A DNA stretch of 64,000 nt, from contig NZ_CP121473.1 of NCBI RefSeq assembly GCF_033954455.1, positions 4,574,501 to 4,638,500 on the forward strand, in the 5' to 3' direction. Positions 48,710-58,900 of the stretch are shown here, one piece after another. The notes beneath the pieces are model-generated. The model saw nothing but the letters and a program-made list of their open reading frames with translations. It ran no database searches and had not been told where the DNA came from. The stretch is from Thiorhodovibrio litoralis. Its GTDB lineage: Bacteria; Pseudomonadota; Gammaproteobacteria; Chromatiales; Chromatiaceae. The translations under genes were made by a program, and so were the position numbers. Within the stretch, counting starts at the first letter, position 1. Each line of letters starts with the position of its first letter.

Positions 48710-49750
48710 ATGCGTTATCTACCACTTGGCCGGACCGACATCCGCGTGAGCGAAATCTGCCTCGGCACCATGACCTGGGGCGAGCAAAACACCGAGGCCG
48801 AAGCCTTCGAGCAGCTCGACTATGCGCTCGACCAGGGCATCAACTTCATCGACACCGCCGAGCTCTACCCTGTACCGCCACGCGGGGAGACCCAAGGCCT
48901 GACCGAAACCTACATCGGCAACTGGCTGGCGCAGCGCAAGGTGCGCAACAAAGTCATCCTCGCAAGCAAAGTCGTGGGCGCGGCAAACTGGATTCCGCAT
49001 ATCCGCAACGACCAAGCCAAGCTTGATCGCGCCAATATCCACAAGGCACTCGATGACAGCCTGAAACGCCTGCAGACCGACTACCTCGACCTCTACCAAC
49101 TCCACTGGCCGGATCGCGAGACCAATTACTTCGGCAAGCTCGGCTACGAGCCACCAGAGGAAGACAAAAGCGTACCTCTGCTCGAGACGCTGGAGGCGCT
49201 CGACGAGTTGGTCAAAGCCGGCAAGATTCGCCACGTCGGCCTGTCGAACGAAACTCCGTGGGGCACCATGACCATGCTCAAGCTCGCCGAGCAACATGGC
49301 CTGCCGCGCATGGTCAGCATCCAGAACCCATACAGCCTGCTCAACCGCACCTTTGAGATCGGTCTCGCCGAGGTCGCCATGCGCGAGGACTGCGGCCTGC
49401 TCGCTTACTCGCCGCTCGGCTTTGGCGTGCTAAGCGGTAAATACCTCAATGGCGCCAGGCCCGCCAATGCGCGCGTCACACTCTTCTCGCGCTTCGACCG
49501 CTACTCCAACCCGCAGGCCGAAAAAGCCACCGCAGCTTATGTCGACATCGCCCGTCGCCACGCCCTCGACCCGGCGCAGATGGCCCTGGCCTGGGTCAAT
49601 AGCCGGCCATTCCTGACTGCCAATATCATCGGCGCCACCACCATAGCGCAACTCAAAGCCAACATCGCATCAAGCGAGGTGATTTTGAGCGCCGAGGTCA
49701 TCGCCGAGATTGAATCCGTGCATCAGAGTCAGCCGAACCCGAGTCCTTAG
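48710..49750 (+). CDS. Aldo/keto reductase (Tas family)
   Basis: A 346-residue NADP(H)-dependent oxidoreductase with the TIM-barrel pattern: LGRTDIRVSEICLGTMTWGEQN, FIDTAELYPVPPRGETQG (catalytic Asp and Tyr), YLDLYQLHWPDR (catalytic His), VGLSNETPWG and LLAYSPLGFGVLSGKY. MRYLPLGRTDI with AAGGAAG 6 bases upstream sets the start; the frame continues upstream into the repeat and is not coding there. Substrate unknown. Confidence 0.93.
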   Translation: MRYLPLGRTDIRVSEICLGTMTWGEQNTEAEAFEQLDYALDQGINFIDTAELYPVPPRGETQGLTETYIGNWLAQRKVRNKVILASKVVGAANWIPHIRNDQAKLDRANIHKALDDSLKRLQTDYLDLYQLHWPDRETNYFGKLGYEPPEEDKSVPLLETLEALDELVKAGKIRHVGLSNETPWGTMTMLKLAEQHGLPRMVSIQNPYSLLNRTFEIGLAEVAMREDCGLLAYSPLGFGVLSGKYLNGARPANARVTLFSRFDRYSNPQAEKATAAYVDIARRHALDPAQMALAWVNSRPFLTANIIGATTIAQLKANIASSEVILSAEVIAEIESVHQSQPNPSP

Positions 49751-49899
49751 TCACTGGGCAACTCCTCATGAAACCAGTCCCCTATGGAGGGTGGATCATC
49801 CGTTCGCCCCTGGCCGGAAGGAGTATGTGCTCTGTCTATGACTTAACGCACAGCGGCTCATGCTATGCTCACCTGATACAGTGATCCGGGAGCCGCCGC

Positions 49900-51474
49900 A
49901 TGCGTTTCTTCAACACCGAAGGCCCGAATCAATCCGACCGACATTACAGCCTGCCGCCCTTGAGCCGCTGGGATCTGGAATCGATTCTCGGCCTGATCGA
50001 TCAGGAAAAGTATTTCCTACTCCACGCCCCGCGCCAGACCGGTAAGACCAGTTGCCTGCTGGCGCTGGCCGAGCATCTGAACCAAGCAGGGCGCTATCGG
50101 GCTTTGTACGTCAACATCGAAAGCGCGCAGGCCGCGCGCGAACAGGTCGCGCTCGGCATGGCGGCGGTCGTGCAGGCAATCGCCAACAGCGCCCGCTGGC
50201 GTTTGGGCGACACCACGACCGAGCCGCTCGCACAGCAGGTGCTCCGTGATCAGGCGGGGCTTACGAGCCTGGAGTCCTTTCTCACCCGCTGGTGCGAACA
50301 ATCGCCTCAATCCCTGGTGCTGCTGCTCGATGAGGTCGATGCGCTCGTCGGCGATACTCTGATCTCGTTGCTGCGTCAGTTGCGCGCAGGATACACGCAG
50401 CGCCCAGGGCATTTTCCCCAAACGGTGATCCTCTGTGGGGTGCGCGATCTGCGCGACTATCGCATCCATTCGATGTCCGAGGCCGCTGTCATCACCGGCG
50501 GGATTGCTTTCAACATCAAGGCCAAGTCGTTGCGGCTGGGGGATTTCAGCGCGGATGAGGTGCGGACCTTGCTCGGCGAACATACCGATGATACCGGGCA
50601 GCTCTTTACCCCCGAAGCGCTGGACCGAGTCTGGGCGTTGACCCAGGGCCAGCCCTGGCTGGTCAATGCTCTCGCCTATGAAAGCTGTTTCGAGATGCCC
50701 GAGGGGCGCGATCGCGACCGCCCGATCGGGGTTGAGCTGATCGACCGGGCCAAGGAAAACCTAATCCTGCGCCGCGTCACCCATCTGGATCAGCTCGCCG
50801 ACAAGCTGCGCGAGCCACGGGTGAGGCGGATCATCGAGCCGATGCTGGCCGGCACCACCTTGGGCGAGGTTGCGGAGGATGACATTCAGTATCTGCTCGA
50901 TCTGGGACTGTGCCAGATGGCGTCCGGTCAGGGCCTGACAATCGCCAATCCGATCTATCGTGAGGTTCTGCCGCGTGCCCTGACCTTCACTGCGCAGGCA
51001 TCTCTGCCCCAGATCACGCCGAGTTGGCTCACGCCCGCAGGGGAACTGGACGCGGATGCTCTGCTCACGGCCTTTCTCGATTTCTGGCGCCAGCACGGCG
51101 AGCCTCTGCTGGGCAGTGCGCCCTATCACGAGGTCGCCCCGCATCTGGTGCTGATGGCCTTTCTGCAACGCGTGGTCAATGGCGAGGGAACACTGGAGCG
51201 CGAGTATGCCATTGGACGCGGGCGCATGGATCTGTGTCTGCGGTATCGGACGGTGACACTCGGCATCGAGCTGAAGGTGTGGCGCGACGGAGCGCCTGAC
51301 CCGCTCCCGCAAGGGCTGGTCCAGTTAGACGGTTATCTGGCGGGTTTGGGGCTGGATAGCGGCTGGCTGGTGATCTTCGATCGGCGCGCGGGACAGACAC
51401 CGGTGAGCGAGAGGCTGACCAAGGGCGATGAGACCAGCCCGCAAGGCCGGCGGGTCCGGGTGGTGCGGGCCTGA
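49900..51474 (+). CDS. AAA-family ATPase with C-terminal PD-(D/E)XK-like nuclease domain
   Basis: A 524-residue protein. N-terminal ATPase: Walker A HAPRQTGKTSCL (about 43-54), Walker B LVLLLDEVDALVGD (about 138-151), sensor-like VILCGVRDLRDYR. The C-terminal part (about 350-515) has EYAIGRGRMDLCLRYRTVTLGIELKVW, the D...ExK pattern of the PD-(D/E)XK fold. Proteins of this layout are common, usually stand-alone and of unclear role, possibly defence or mobile-element related. GGGAG lies 8 bases before the ATG. Confidence 0.82.
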   Translation: MRFFNTEGPNQSDRHYSLPPLSRWDLESILGLIDQEKYFLLHAPRQTGKTSCLLALAEHLNQAGRYRALYVNIESAQAAREQVALGMAAVVQAIANSARWRLGDTTTEPLAQQVLRDQAGLTSLESFLTRWCEQSPQSLVLLLDEVDALVGDTLISLLRQLRAGYTQRPGHFPQTVILCGVRDLRDYRIHSMSEAAVITGGIAFNIKAKSLRLGDFSADEVRTLLGEHTDDTGQLFTPEALDRVWALTQGQPWLVNALAYESCFEMPEGRDRDRPIGVELIDRAKENLILRRVTHLDQLADKLREPRVRRIIEPMLAGTTLGEVAEDDIQYLLDLGLCQMASGQGLTIANPIYREVLPRALTFTAQASLPQITPSWLTPAGELDADALLTAFLDFWRQHGEPLLGSAPYHEVAPHLVLMAFLQRVVNGEGTLEREYAIGRGRMDLCLRYRTVTLGIELKVWRDGAPDPLPQGLVQLDGYLAGLGLDSGWLVIFDRRAGQTPVSERLTKGDETSPQGRRVRVVRA

Positions 51475-51566
51475 GGCCGGATGGCGTGGAATGCGCGGGC
51501 TGAGGACTGCAGGTTTTATTGATGCATTCCTGAGCCCAGCTGACTTGACCACGAGCCCCGAAACCA

Positions 51567-51604
51567 AAAACGGGTAGCTCCCGCGATGGGGAGCTACCCG
51601 TTTT
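51567..51604. terminator. Bidirectional intrinsic terminator
   Basis: AAAACGGGTAGCTCCC pairs with GGGAGCTACCCGTTTT across a 6-base loop, a 16-pair stem with A/T-rich outer ends. It lies 93 bases after the ATPase gene and 35 bases after the stop of the parvulin gene on the other strand. On the - strand five T follow the stem. Confidence 0.9.
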
Positions 51605-51638
51605 AGACACTAAGACTGCGAGCAGCCTTTCCCCGGTA

Positions 51639-52580
51639 TCAGTCGTCTTTCTTCTCGGCGTTGTCACCTTCAGCTGCGTCTTCGCCGTCTTTCTTCATCT
51701 TGACGACGTCTTCATTCAGCTCGACCTTCGCCTTCTCGCGCAGTTCGCCAAGCTTTTCGACTACCATCTGGCGCTTCAGCGAGGCCTCGAGCTGAGGCTT
51801 GACGTCCTCGAATGACGGCGGCTCGGCGTCGCGGGTCTCCTCAAGCATAATCACGTGCCAGCCGAATTGGGTCTTGACCGGCTCGGTGGTGAAGGTGCCG
51901 ACTTCCATCTCGCCAACGGCATCGGCGAAGGGCTTGACCATCTGGCGCGAGTCGAACCAACCGAGATCACCGCCTTTCTCGGCGGTTGGGCCGAGTGAGT
52001 TTTCTTCAGCCAGCTTCTCGAAGTTCTTGCCCTTTTTCTTCTCAAGCTGCTTGATGATGTCATTGGCCTTGTCTTCGCTATCGAGCAGGATGTGGCGGGC
52101 TTTGTACTCGGTGCGCTTGGCCTGCTCCACGAACTTTTCATAGGCCTCTTTGAGCTCGCCCTCGCTTGGTTGAGCCTCCTCGCCGAATTCCTGCAGCGTG
52201 GCGGCTGACAGGATCATCATGCGACGCAGTTCCATCGCGGCTTGCACGCTGCGCTCAGCTTCCAGATTGTCCTTCGCGGCTTGCTGGGAGGCGACAACGA
52301 GGTTGAGGAACTCATTGAAAGCACGCTCCTGCATCTCAGGAGTATTCTGGTTGCCCTGAACACGCTCGCTGTAGAAGGCGCGAAACACGTCGAGCGGATA
52401 CCCAACGCCATTGATGGTGGCGATCAGGGTGGACGGATCATCCGCCGCAGCCGTTTGCTCTTGCGCCAGCGCAACGCCAGTCCCCAGCGTCATGGTCACC
52501 AGACCGATCGCCGCGCACGAGGACAAAATATTGAAACGCTTCACTTTCGTTTGAGCCATGGAATGTTGAGTTTGAGTCAT
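51639..52580 (-). CDS. Periplasmic parvulin-type peptidyl-prolyl isomerase
   Basis: A 313-residue secreted protein: signal peptide ending near ALA-QEQ, a SurA-like helical N-domain (about 45-150), a PPIC domain (about 155-250; YKARHILLDSEDKAND, NSLGPTAEKGGDLGWFDSRQMVKPFADAV, TQFGWHVIMLEE) and an acidic/lysine-rich tail. It folds outer-membrane or periplasmic proteins. The start at 52580 has TAGGA 9 bases upstream; ATGs at 52628 and 52559 are alternatives. Confidence 0.9.
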   Translation of the reverse strand: MTQTQHSMAQTKVKRFNILSSCAAIGLVTMTLGTGVALAQEQTAAADDPSTLIATINGVGYPLDVFRAFYSERVQGNQNTPEMQERAFNEFLNLVVASQQAAKDNLEAERSVQAAMELRRMMILSAATLQEFGEEAQPSEGELKEAYEKFVEQAKRTEYKARHILLDSEDKANDIIKQLEKKKGKNFEKLAEENSLGPTAEKGGDLGWFDSRQMVKPFADAVGEMEVGTFTTEPVKTQFGWHVIMLEETRDAEPPSFEDVKPQLEASLKRQMVVEKLGELREKAKVELNEDVVKMKKDGEDAAEGDNAEKKDD

Positions 52581-52722
52581 AGAGTGTGGTCCTAAGTTTT
52601 CATGGTAGTGAGTGGAGTAGTGATTCATTCTCCGGGGTCGTCAAGACGATCGACGTTACTGTGAATCACACGGATTCATTCTCCCCGGTAGCCTCAACCA
52701 GGTGGCCTCGACCATTTAAGCC

Positions 52723-53025
52723 TCAGGCCGGCAGAACTTTCACGAACGGCTTGACCTCGACCTGCTGGTAAACACCAGCCGCGACATAAGGGTCCTGGTC
52801 GGCCCAGGCCTGGGCAGCGGCCAGGTCGGCGAACTCGGCCACAACCAGCGATCCGGTAAAGCCCGCCTCGCCCGGGTCAGTTGCATCCACGCCCGGATGC
52901 GGACCGGCCAGCAGCAAACGCCCCTGCTCGTGCAGCGCCTGAAGCCGTTCGAGATGCGCCGGGCGCGCCCCGCGACGGGCCTGCAAGCTATCGGGACGAT
53001 CACGCGAGATGATTACATATAGCAA
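52723..53025 (-). CDS. yciI: YciI family protein
   Basis: A 100-residue dimeric ferredoxin-like fold protein: [43 protein letters not shown], then [35 protein letters not shown]. His and Asp positions match the family, whose activity is poorly known. Only a TTG at 53025 gives the conserved start; the longer frame upstream lies inside yciB coding sequence on the same strand and is not coding. Downstream of yciB. Confidence 0.88.
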   Translation of the reverse strand: MLYVIISRDRPDSLQARRGARPAHLERLQALHEQGRLLLAGPHPGVDATDPGEAGFTGSLVVAEFADLAAAQAWADQDPYVAAGVYQQVEVKPFVKVLPA

Positions 53026-53074
53026 AACGGCTTGGCTCCAGCGATGACGGTTTTGTAATGATCGCCCGCTCCGG

Positions 53075-53869
53075 TCACTCTGGCCCGACCTGTGACGGCG
53101 CTGGCTGCTCCCTGCGCGTTGCCTGCGGACCGGACTGCGTATCAGGTTGTGGCTCGGGTCGCGAATCGGATTCCGGGTTCGCCGGCGACTGCGTTTCAAG
53201 CGGGCAGGCCCCGCCCTCGACATGCTGCATGTGGCGCGAAAGGTAGAACGCTTGTGCAATCACAAAGGCCAGGGTCAAGCCCATCATACCGAAGAGCTTG
53301 AAGTTGACCCAAATCTCCTCGCTCGCATGGGCAGCCTGACACAGCTTGAGCAGTTCGCCCTCATATGAGGCCAGGCATTGGGCCAAATCAACTTGGCGCT
53401 CGCCGCTCGCCGCAATCAGTTCCTGCTGCGCAGCGGCAAAACCGCTGCCGAAGTAGATCACATAGAGATTGATCAGCCCTGAGATGAAAAAGAATCCAAC
53501 CCAAGCCCAGTTGAGACGGTACCAGATGGGCTCGGGCACCTGGACCGCCTGCCCCATCATGCGCTCTGTCAGCGGTTTCTTGCCGATCCAGAAGCTGCCG
53601 AGGAAAGCGCCGGCGAACAGCCAGTTAATGATGGTCGGCTTCCACATCACGAAGATTGGATCGCGCAGTGCCAGGGTCAGGCCGCCGAACAGCAGCAACA
53701 AGATCAGTGTGATCAGGTGGGTTTTCTCGATCCGCCCATGGCGCCAGCGCATCCAGCCGACCTGCACGGCCGCGGCGCCAATGGCCACCAGGGTAGCAAC
53801 GAAAATGCCTTGCAGCTTATAGGCGATGAAAAACAGGATAACCGGCAGAAAATCGGCAAGAAATTTCAT
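53075..53869 (-). CDS. yciB: Inner membrane septation-related protein YciB
   Basis: A 264-residue protein with five or six membrane helices: [55 protein letters not shown] and [31 protein letters not shown] are diagnostic of the YciB/IspZ family. It is about 80 residues longer than E. coli YciB, due to an insertion around 150-185 with three Cys-containing turns and a Pro/Gln/Glu tail of about 45 residues. Confidence 0.92.
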   Translation of the reverse strand: MKFLADFLPVILFFIAYKLQGIFVATLVAIGAAAVQVGWMRWRHGRIEKTHLITLILLLLFGGLTLALRDPIFVMWKPTIINWLFAGAFLGSFWIGKKPLTERMMGQAVQVPEPIWYRLNWAWVGFFFISGLINLYVIYFGSGFAAAQQELIAASGERQVDLAQCLASYEGELLKLCQAAHASEEIWVNFKLFGMMGLTLAFVIAQAFYLSRHMQHVEGGACPLETQSPANPESDSRPEPQPDTQSGPQATRREQPAPSQVGPE

Positions 53870-54124
53870 AACAAAGCTCTAAGAAAAGCGAAGCCGCACC
53901 TGGCAACTGGACATGACCGCTGGGCAGCCAATATGGCACCGCAAGCAGCCCAAACCCGCCATTTTATACCGAACTGATACGCAGTTGCGGCCAAGAACCG
54001 AAAAGTTCGCGGTGGTCAATCCTTACCCGACGCCATATCGGCTCTGCCGCTCATCAGACTGTTTGAGCGACAACGCGGAGGCGCTCCCCGCATCAAACCC
54101 GAGCAAATCGGTTAGAATTAGCCA

Positions 54125-55000
54125 ATGCGCATCTCTCCCGATCTCCACACCCACTCCACCGCCTCTGACGGCACCTTGACGCCGACGCAACTGGTGCGGC
54201 GCGCGGCTGACGCCGGAGTGACTGTCCTTGCACTGACCGACCACGATACCTTAGCCGGTATCGACGAGGCCCGGCGGGCGGCAGCCGAATGCGCGCTGCA
54301 TCTGGTCGCAGGCGTCGAGATATCCGTGACCTGGCATAGCCAGACAGTTCACATCCTGGGGCTGGATGTTGCTACGGAAGACCCAACGCTCAATGCCGGA
54401 CTGAATAACCTGCGCGACTTTCGCCGCTGGCGCGCTGAGGAAATCGGCCGGCGTCTCGACAAGGTCGGTTATGCCGGGGCCTTTGAGGGCGCCAAGGCGC
54501 TGTCCAACGGCCGGCTAATCGGGCGCATGCATTTTGCGCGTTTCCTCACCGCGCGCGGAGCGGCCGAGAATGTCCGTGGTGTCTTCAAGCGCTTTCTGGT
54601 CAAGGGCAAGCCGGGGCATGTCAGCGGGCAATGGGCCGAACTGGCCGATGCCGTCAGCTGGATTGGCGCCGCCGGGGGCCAGGCGGTCATCGCCCATCCG
54701 GCGCGCTATGGTCTCACGCGCTCGAAAATGCTGCGCTTGATCGGCGAGTTCAAGGAAGCCGGCGGCACCGGCATTGAGGTCGTCTCCGGCAGCCATAGCC
54801 GCGATGAATATTTCGTCTTTGCCCGCCACGCCCGCGAGCAAAATCTACTGGCCTCGGCGGGCTCGGACTTTCACGACCCAGCCTACCCGTGGATCGAACT
54901 CGGACGCCTGCCGGCTCTGCCCGAAGGCTGCACCCCGATCTGGCACGACTGGGCCTGCGTCCCACACACAGAAGACCCGCAGAACCGCGCCGCGGCCTGA
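54125..55000 (+). CDS. PHP-domain phosphoesterase (RNase AM / YciV family)
   Basis: A 291-residue metal-dependent phosphoesterase. Metal ligands are visible: PDLHTHSTASDG, LTDHDTLAGI, VAGVEISVTW, GRMHFARFL, VIAHPARYG and ASAGSDFHDP. E. coli YciV processes 5' ends of rRNA and hydrolyses 3',5'-nucleoside bisphosphates. It is followed by a YciO-type gene 48 bases downstream, as yciV-yciO in E. coli, and diverges from yciB. Confidence 0.92.
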   Translation: MRISPDLHTHSTASDGTLTPTQLVRRAADAGVTVLALTDHDTLAGIDEARRAAAECALHLVAGVEISVTWHSQTVHILGLDVATEDPTLNAGLNNLRDFRRWRAEEIGRRLDKVGYAGAFEGAKALSNGRLIGRMHFARFLTARGAAENVRGVFKRFLVKGKPGHVSGQWAELADAVSWIGAAGGQAVIAHPARYGLTRSKMLRLIGEFKEAGGTGIEVVSGSHSRDEYFVFARHAREQNLLASAGSDFHDPAYPWIELGRLPALPEGCTPIWHDWACVPHTEDPQNRAAA

Positions 55001-55048
55001 AAATCTCAACCCCTTCGACAACGCCTGATCCACGAAAGCCGTACCCAG

Positions 55049-55672
55049 ATGGCGCAATTCTTCGAACTACATCCAGACAACCCGCAGCCGCGACTGGTCG
55101 AGCGGGCCGCGGAGATCTTTCGCAACGGCGGCGTGGTCATCTACCCCACCGATACCAGCTATGCACTCGGCTGCCATCTCGGCGACAAAGCCGCGATGGA
55201 GCGCATTCGCCGCATCCGCAGGCTGTATGACAAGCACAACTTCACCCTGGTGTGCCGCGACCTGTCAGAGATTGCCACCTATGCGCGCATCGACAACCAG
55301 GACTACCGCCTGCTCAAGTCCCTGACCCCCGGACCTTATACCTTTGTCTACCAGGCCACCAAGCAGGTGCCGCGTCGTCTGCTACACCCCAAGCGCAAGG
55401 CCATCGGCATCCGCGTCCCAGACACCCCTATTTGTCTCGCCCTGCTCGGCGCCCTCGACGAGCCCATCCTGAGTACCACCCTGATCATGCCAGGGGACAG
55501 CGACCCCCTGACCGACACCTATGACATGCGCGAGCTGCTCGGGCATTGCGTCGATCTGATCATCGACGGCGGCTTCTGCGGCACCGAGCCCACCACGGTG
55601 GTGGACATGACCGGAGATACGCCCGCAATCCTTCGGGCGGGCAAGGGACCGGCTGAGGCGCTTGGTTTGTGA
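55049..55672 (+). CDS. YciO-type Sua5/TsaC family protein
   Basis: A 207-residue protein of the YrdC/Sua5 fold: GGVVIYPTDTSYALGCHLGDKAAMERIRRIRRL, KSLTPGPYTFVYQATKQVPRRLLHPKRKAIGIRVPDTPI and STTLIMPG. KxR motif and length fit the YciO branch, related to the tRNA threonylcarbamoyladenosine enzyme TsaC but with uncertain activity. Confidence 0.9.
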   Translation: MAQFFELHPDNPQPRLVERAAEIFRNGGVVIYPTDTSYALGCHLGDKAAMERIRRIRRLYDKHNFTLVCRDLSEIATYARIDNQDYRLLKSLTPGPYTFVYQATKQVPRRLLHPKRKAIGIRVPDTPICLALLGALDEPILSTTLIMPGDSDPLTDTYDMRELLGHCVDLIIDGGFCGTEPTTVVDMTGDTPAILRAGKGPAEALGL

Positions 55673-55760
55673 CTTCAAGCAACAAACAAAAGCGCGCCCA
55701 TTTTCCTCCAAGCCTCCAACTCTTGAAGATCAGCAAACTATCAGTAGCCACAATGCTTGG

Positions 55761-55880
55761 GGTTTGGGTCGGGTAACGTGCGCGGGGGTCTCGGCGGCAG
55801 GACGCCGCCGGGAAGCACCCGATTTGAAAATTGGGGGATGTATTCACGGCGTCCCCCGCGCGCGTTACCCGACCCAAACC
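55761..55880 (+). repeat. Palindromic structured repeat, copy 2
   Basis: GGTTTGGGTCGGGTAACG at 55761-55778 and following bases pair with 55853-55880 in a 28-pair stem with one U-G pair and no mismatch. The inner hairpin GGCGGC-AGGAC-GCCGCC is fully Watson-Crick here. Compared with copy 1 at 48525, three stem pairs change on both sides (T-A to G-C, C-G to T-A, G-C to A-T). It lies 88 bases after the YciO-type gene, between convergent genes, and the rest of 55673-55946 holds no gene. Confidence 0.85.
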
Positions 55881-55946
55881 TGGCCCGAACCCATCTATCA
55901 CTGCCACGAAGATCGACAGCTCATCCACACAGGACAGCGAGAGCCA

Positions 55947-58900
55947 TTAGCCCGAAACTGAGCCGGTTTGCACTCCCGTCGCCTGCTCCACAAAAACCCG
56001 AGTCTCGTCAATCAACTCCGCGAGCAGCGCCGGCGGCAGCGCATCGCCGCTGTGCGCGAGCGACAGGGCGCGGGTCAGCAACGCCCCCTCGGGCGCTGAC
56101 AAAACCCCGCTTGGCAACACCTCGGTATGCAACCAGACGCCGGCAGTCTGAGCGGTGGGCGCCTCCTCGCGGCCAGTACGCAGACAGGCGGCTGCCAGCA
56201 GGGATTTCATCAGCAATTCCATCGCGGTAGCCATACGGCCATGCTCAGCCAACACGCCAGATGCCTCGAGGTTGTCGCGTGCACGCTTCACCAGACGGGC
56301 GCTGGCCGCATTCGGCTGTGATTGCGGCGGGGGCTCATAGAGCGGCTCGCTGTCGGCGACCGGCGAGGCGTCGCCCAGGCGATTCAAGCTGGCGAGCGTG
56401 CGTTTATCGATCAGTGCCACCGGCACCGCAGCCGGCAGTTCGGTCGTGATCTCGGCAGCAAGACGATCATCCTCGGCACTGACCTGATCGAGCACCAGCA
56501 GCAGGCCGCCGGCCAGCCCCTGACGCGGGCGGGTGCCGAGAATGCGCTCGATGCGAATGCCGAAGCGCTGCTGCAAGCCGAGCACCACCTGGCGAACCGC
56601 CTCGTTGTGCGCGGCATTCTCGCCGCTGCGCTGGCCTTGCGCCAAGTTCGGGGGTGCAGAATCTGCCAACTCGGCGGGTGCCTCGGGGGCCTGTTCCCCG
56701 GCTGTTTCCGCAGCTGATTCCGGTCGCACATCCGGGTCGGCCTCCGCCGTGGTGGCCAGGTCCTCGGCCAGCACCTCAGCCAGGCGCTTGGAGACACCAA
56801 CCACTTCCTCGGTCGCGTCCGGATCGACCACATTGTCGAACAGATGGCGTTTGCCCTGCACCAGCGACAGCACATGTTCCTCATAAGAACCCGCCGCCAC
56901 CAACAGCAGAATCTGTACCTTTTGCGTCTGCCCAAGACGATGCACCCGGGCAATGCGCTGATCGAGCACGGCTGGGTTCCAGGGGATATCGAGATTCACC
57001 AGCACGGCGGCATTCTGAAGATTGAGCCCCACGCCGCCAGCGTCGGTCGAAAGGAACACCTGGACGCTATCATCCTCACGGAAGGCGTCCATCAGGGCAC
57101 CGCGCTTCACCGTAGGCACACCGCCATGCAGGCGGACCGTACCCAGCCCCAGCGCGCGGGCGCGCCGCTCGGCCAGTGCGGTCATGCGTTCCCATTGCGA
57201 GAAAACAACGGCTTTTAGGCCCGTGTTGACGCACAGCTCGGTCAAAATGGTTTCCAGCTCATCAAGCTTGGGCGAGCCGACACTGTGCTCATCCACTAGC
57301 TCCGCCGCATCGCAGGCCATGCGCGCACGCTGCAATGCGGCCATCATGCGGTTCTGTTCCGAGGGCGTCAGCGGCCGGCGCTTCATGATCTGCGCCAGAC
57401 GCGCAGCGGCACTGACCGCATCATCATGAATGTCCTGCTGGGCTGCGGTCAGCTCCAGATCGATGCGGGTTTCGATGCGCTCCGGTAGCTGATCACGCAC
57501 CAGGGTGCGGTCGCGGCGCAACATGACGGACTTGAGCCGCCGGCGCAGCTCGGAGAGATTGCGGTAGCCGAGCACCTTGCCGCGCTCGTCGGTGATGTGA
57601 AAATCCACCATGTAACGCCACAGCGGGCCAAGCACCCGGGCGTCGATCGCCTGCATCAGGCTGTAGAGATCCTCGAGCCGGTTCTCAAGCGGCGTGCCGG
57701 TCAGCACGAAGGCATAGCGCGAGCCGACACGCTTCACCGCCGAGGCGATCTTGGTGCGCCAGTTCTTGATGCGCTGCGCCTCGTCGAGAATCAGCAGGTC
57801 CGGGCGCAGGCGCTCGTTGATGACGGTGAGGTCACGCATGACCAGCTCATAGTTGACGACGAAAAAGCCCCGTCCGCCGCTATATTGAACCTGGCGCGAG
57901 CCAATTGGCCCCTGGATGATCTGCGCGCGCTCGCCAGTGAATTTCTCGATCTCCCGCGCCCACTGCAGCTTGAGCGAGGCAGGACAAACGATCAGCACCC
58001 GCTCGACCTGCTCGTGGCGATGCAGCCAATAGGCGGCAGCAATGGCCTGCAAGGTCTTGCCCAGACCCATGTCATCGGCGAGCAGCGCGCGTCCGTGGCC
58101 GGCCAGAAAGGCCACACCCTCAACCTGGTAGGGATAGAGCCGCGCCCGCACACCCGGCAGCTGGCCGCCACCGGCGCGAATCTGCTCGCCGATCGCCCGC
58201 GCGCGCACCTCACGGCTAGCATCCTCGGCCAGGCGGCGCGCATAGCCGGCGGCATCATCGCCAATCAGTAAATCCGGGCGCTCACCCAAGCGCGCGGCAA
58301 AACGCGGAAAGTCTTCCGCCGGGCGGCCGCGAAAGTCGCCGCTGGCATCGAAATAGTCATCAAGCAGCGGCTCGAGTGCCGGATCGGTCGCCGCGCCCCG
58401 ATGCAGGCGAATGCGCGGCGCGCGCTCTGCCTCCCAATCCAGATACACATAGCCCACCGGCGGCGGCTGGCGCTTGAGCTCATCGATGCGCGGATGCAGC
58501 TTGTCGATGCGATGCACCACCGCCTCGATATGCTTGCAGGTGCCAAGCTGGTTGGTGGCAAAATCCGGGCAGGTACAGTAATTGGCTCGCGCGGCGAGCG
58601 AGCGCACATGCACCCGGTAGCTGACCGGAAAGTGGGTGGTCGACTGCACCGAGCGCGCGCTCCAGGTGCCATAGACGGGAACCTCATCGAGCAGCTCCGC
58701 AGTCAGGGGCGCGACCTGCACCTCTGCGCGGCCACGTGCGATGCGTTCCTCCAATGCGGCAACCTGGGCATCGCGCACCAGCTGACCATCGACAGGCTCC
58801 TTGGCGTGGTCGATCAGCAGCGCCAGGGCATGGACGCAGAGCTTGCCCGCCGAGGCGTCATCTCCATCTGACTCATCGCGTTCGGACAGACACTCGCAGG

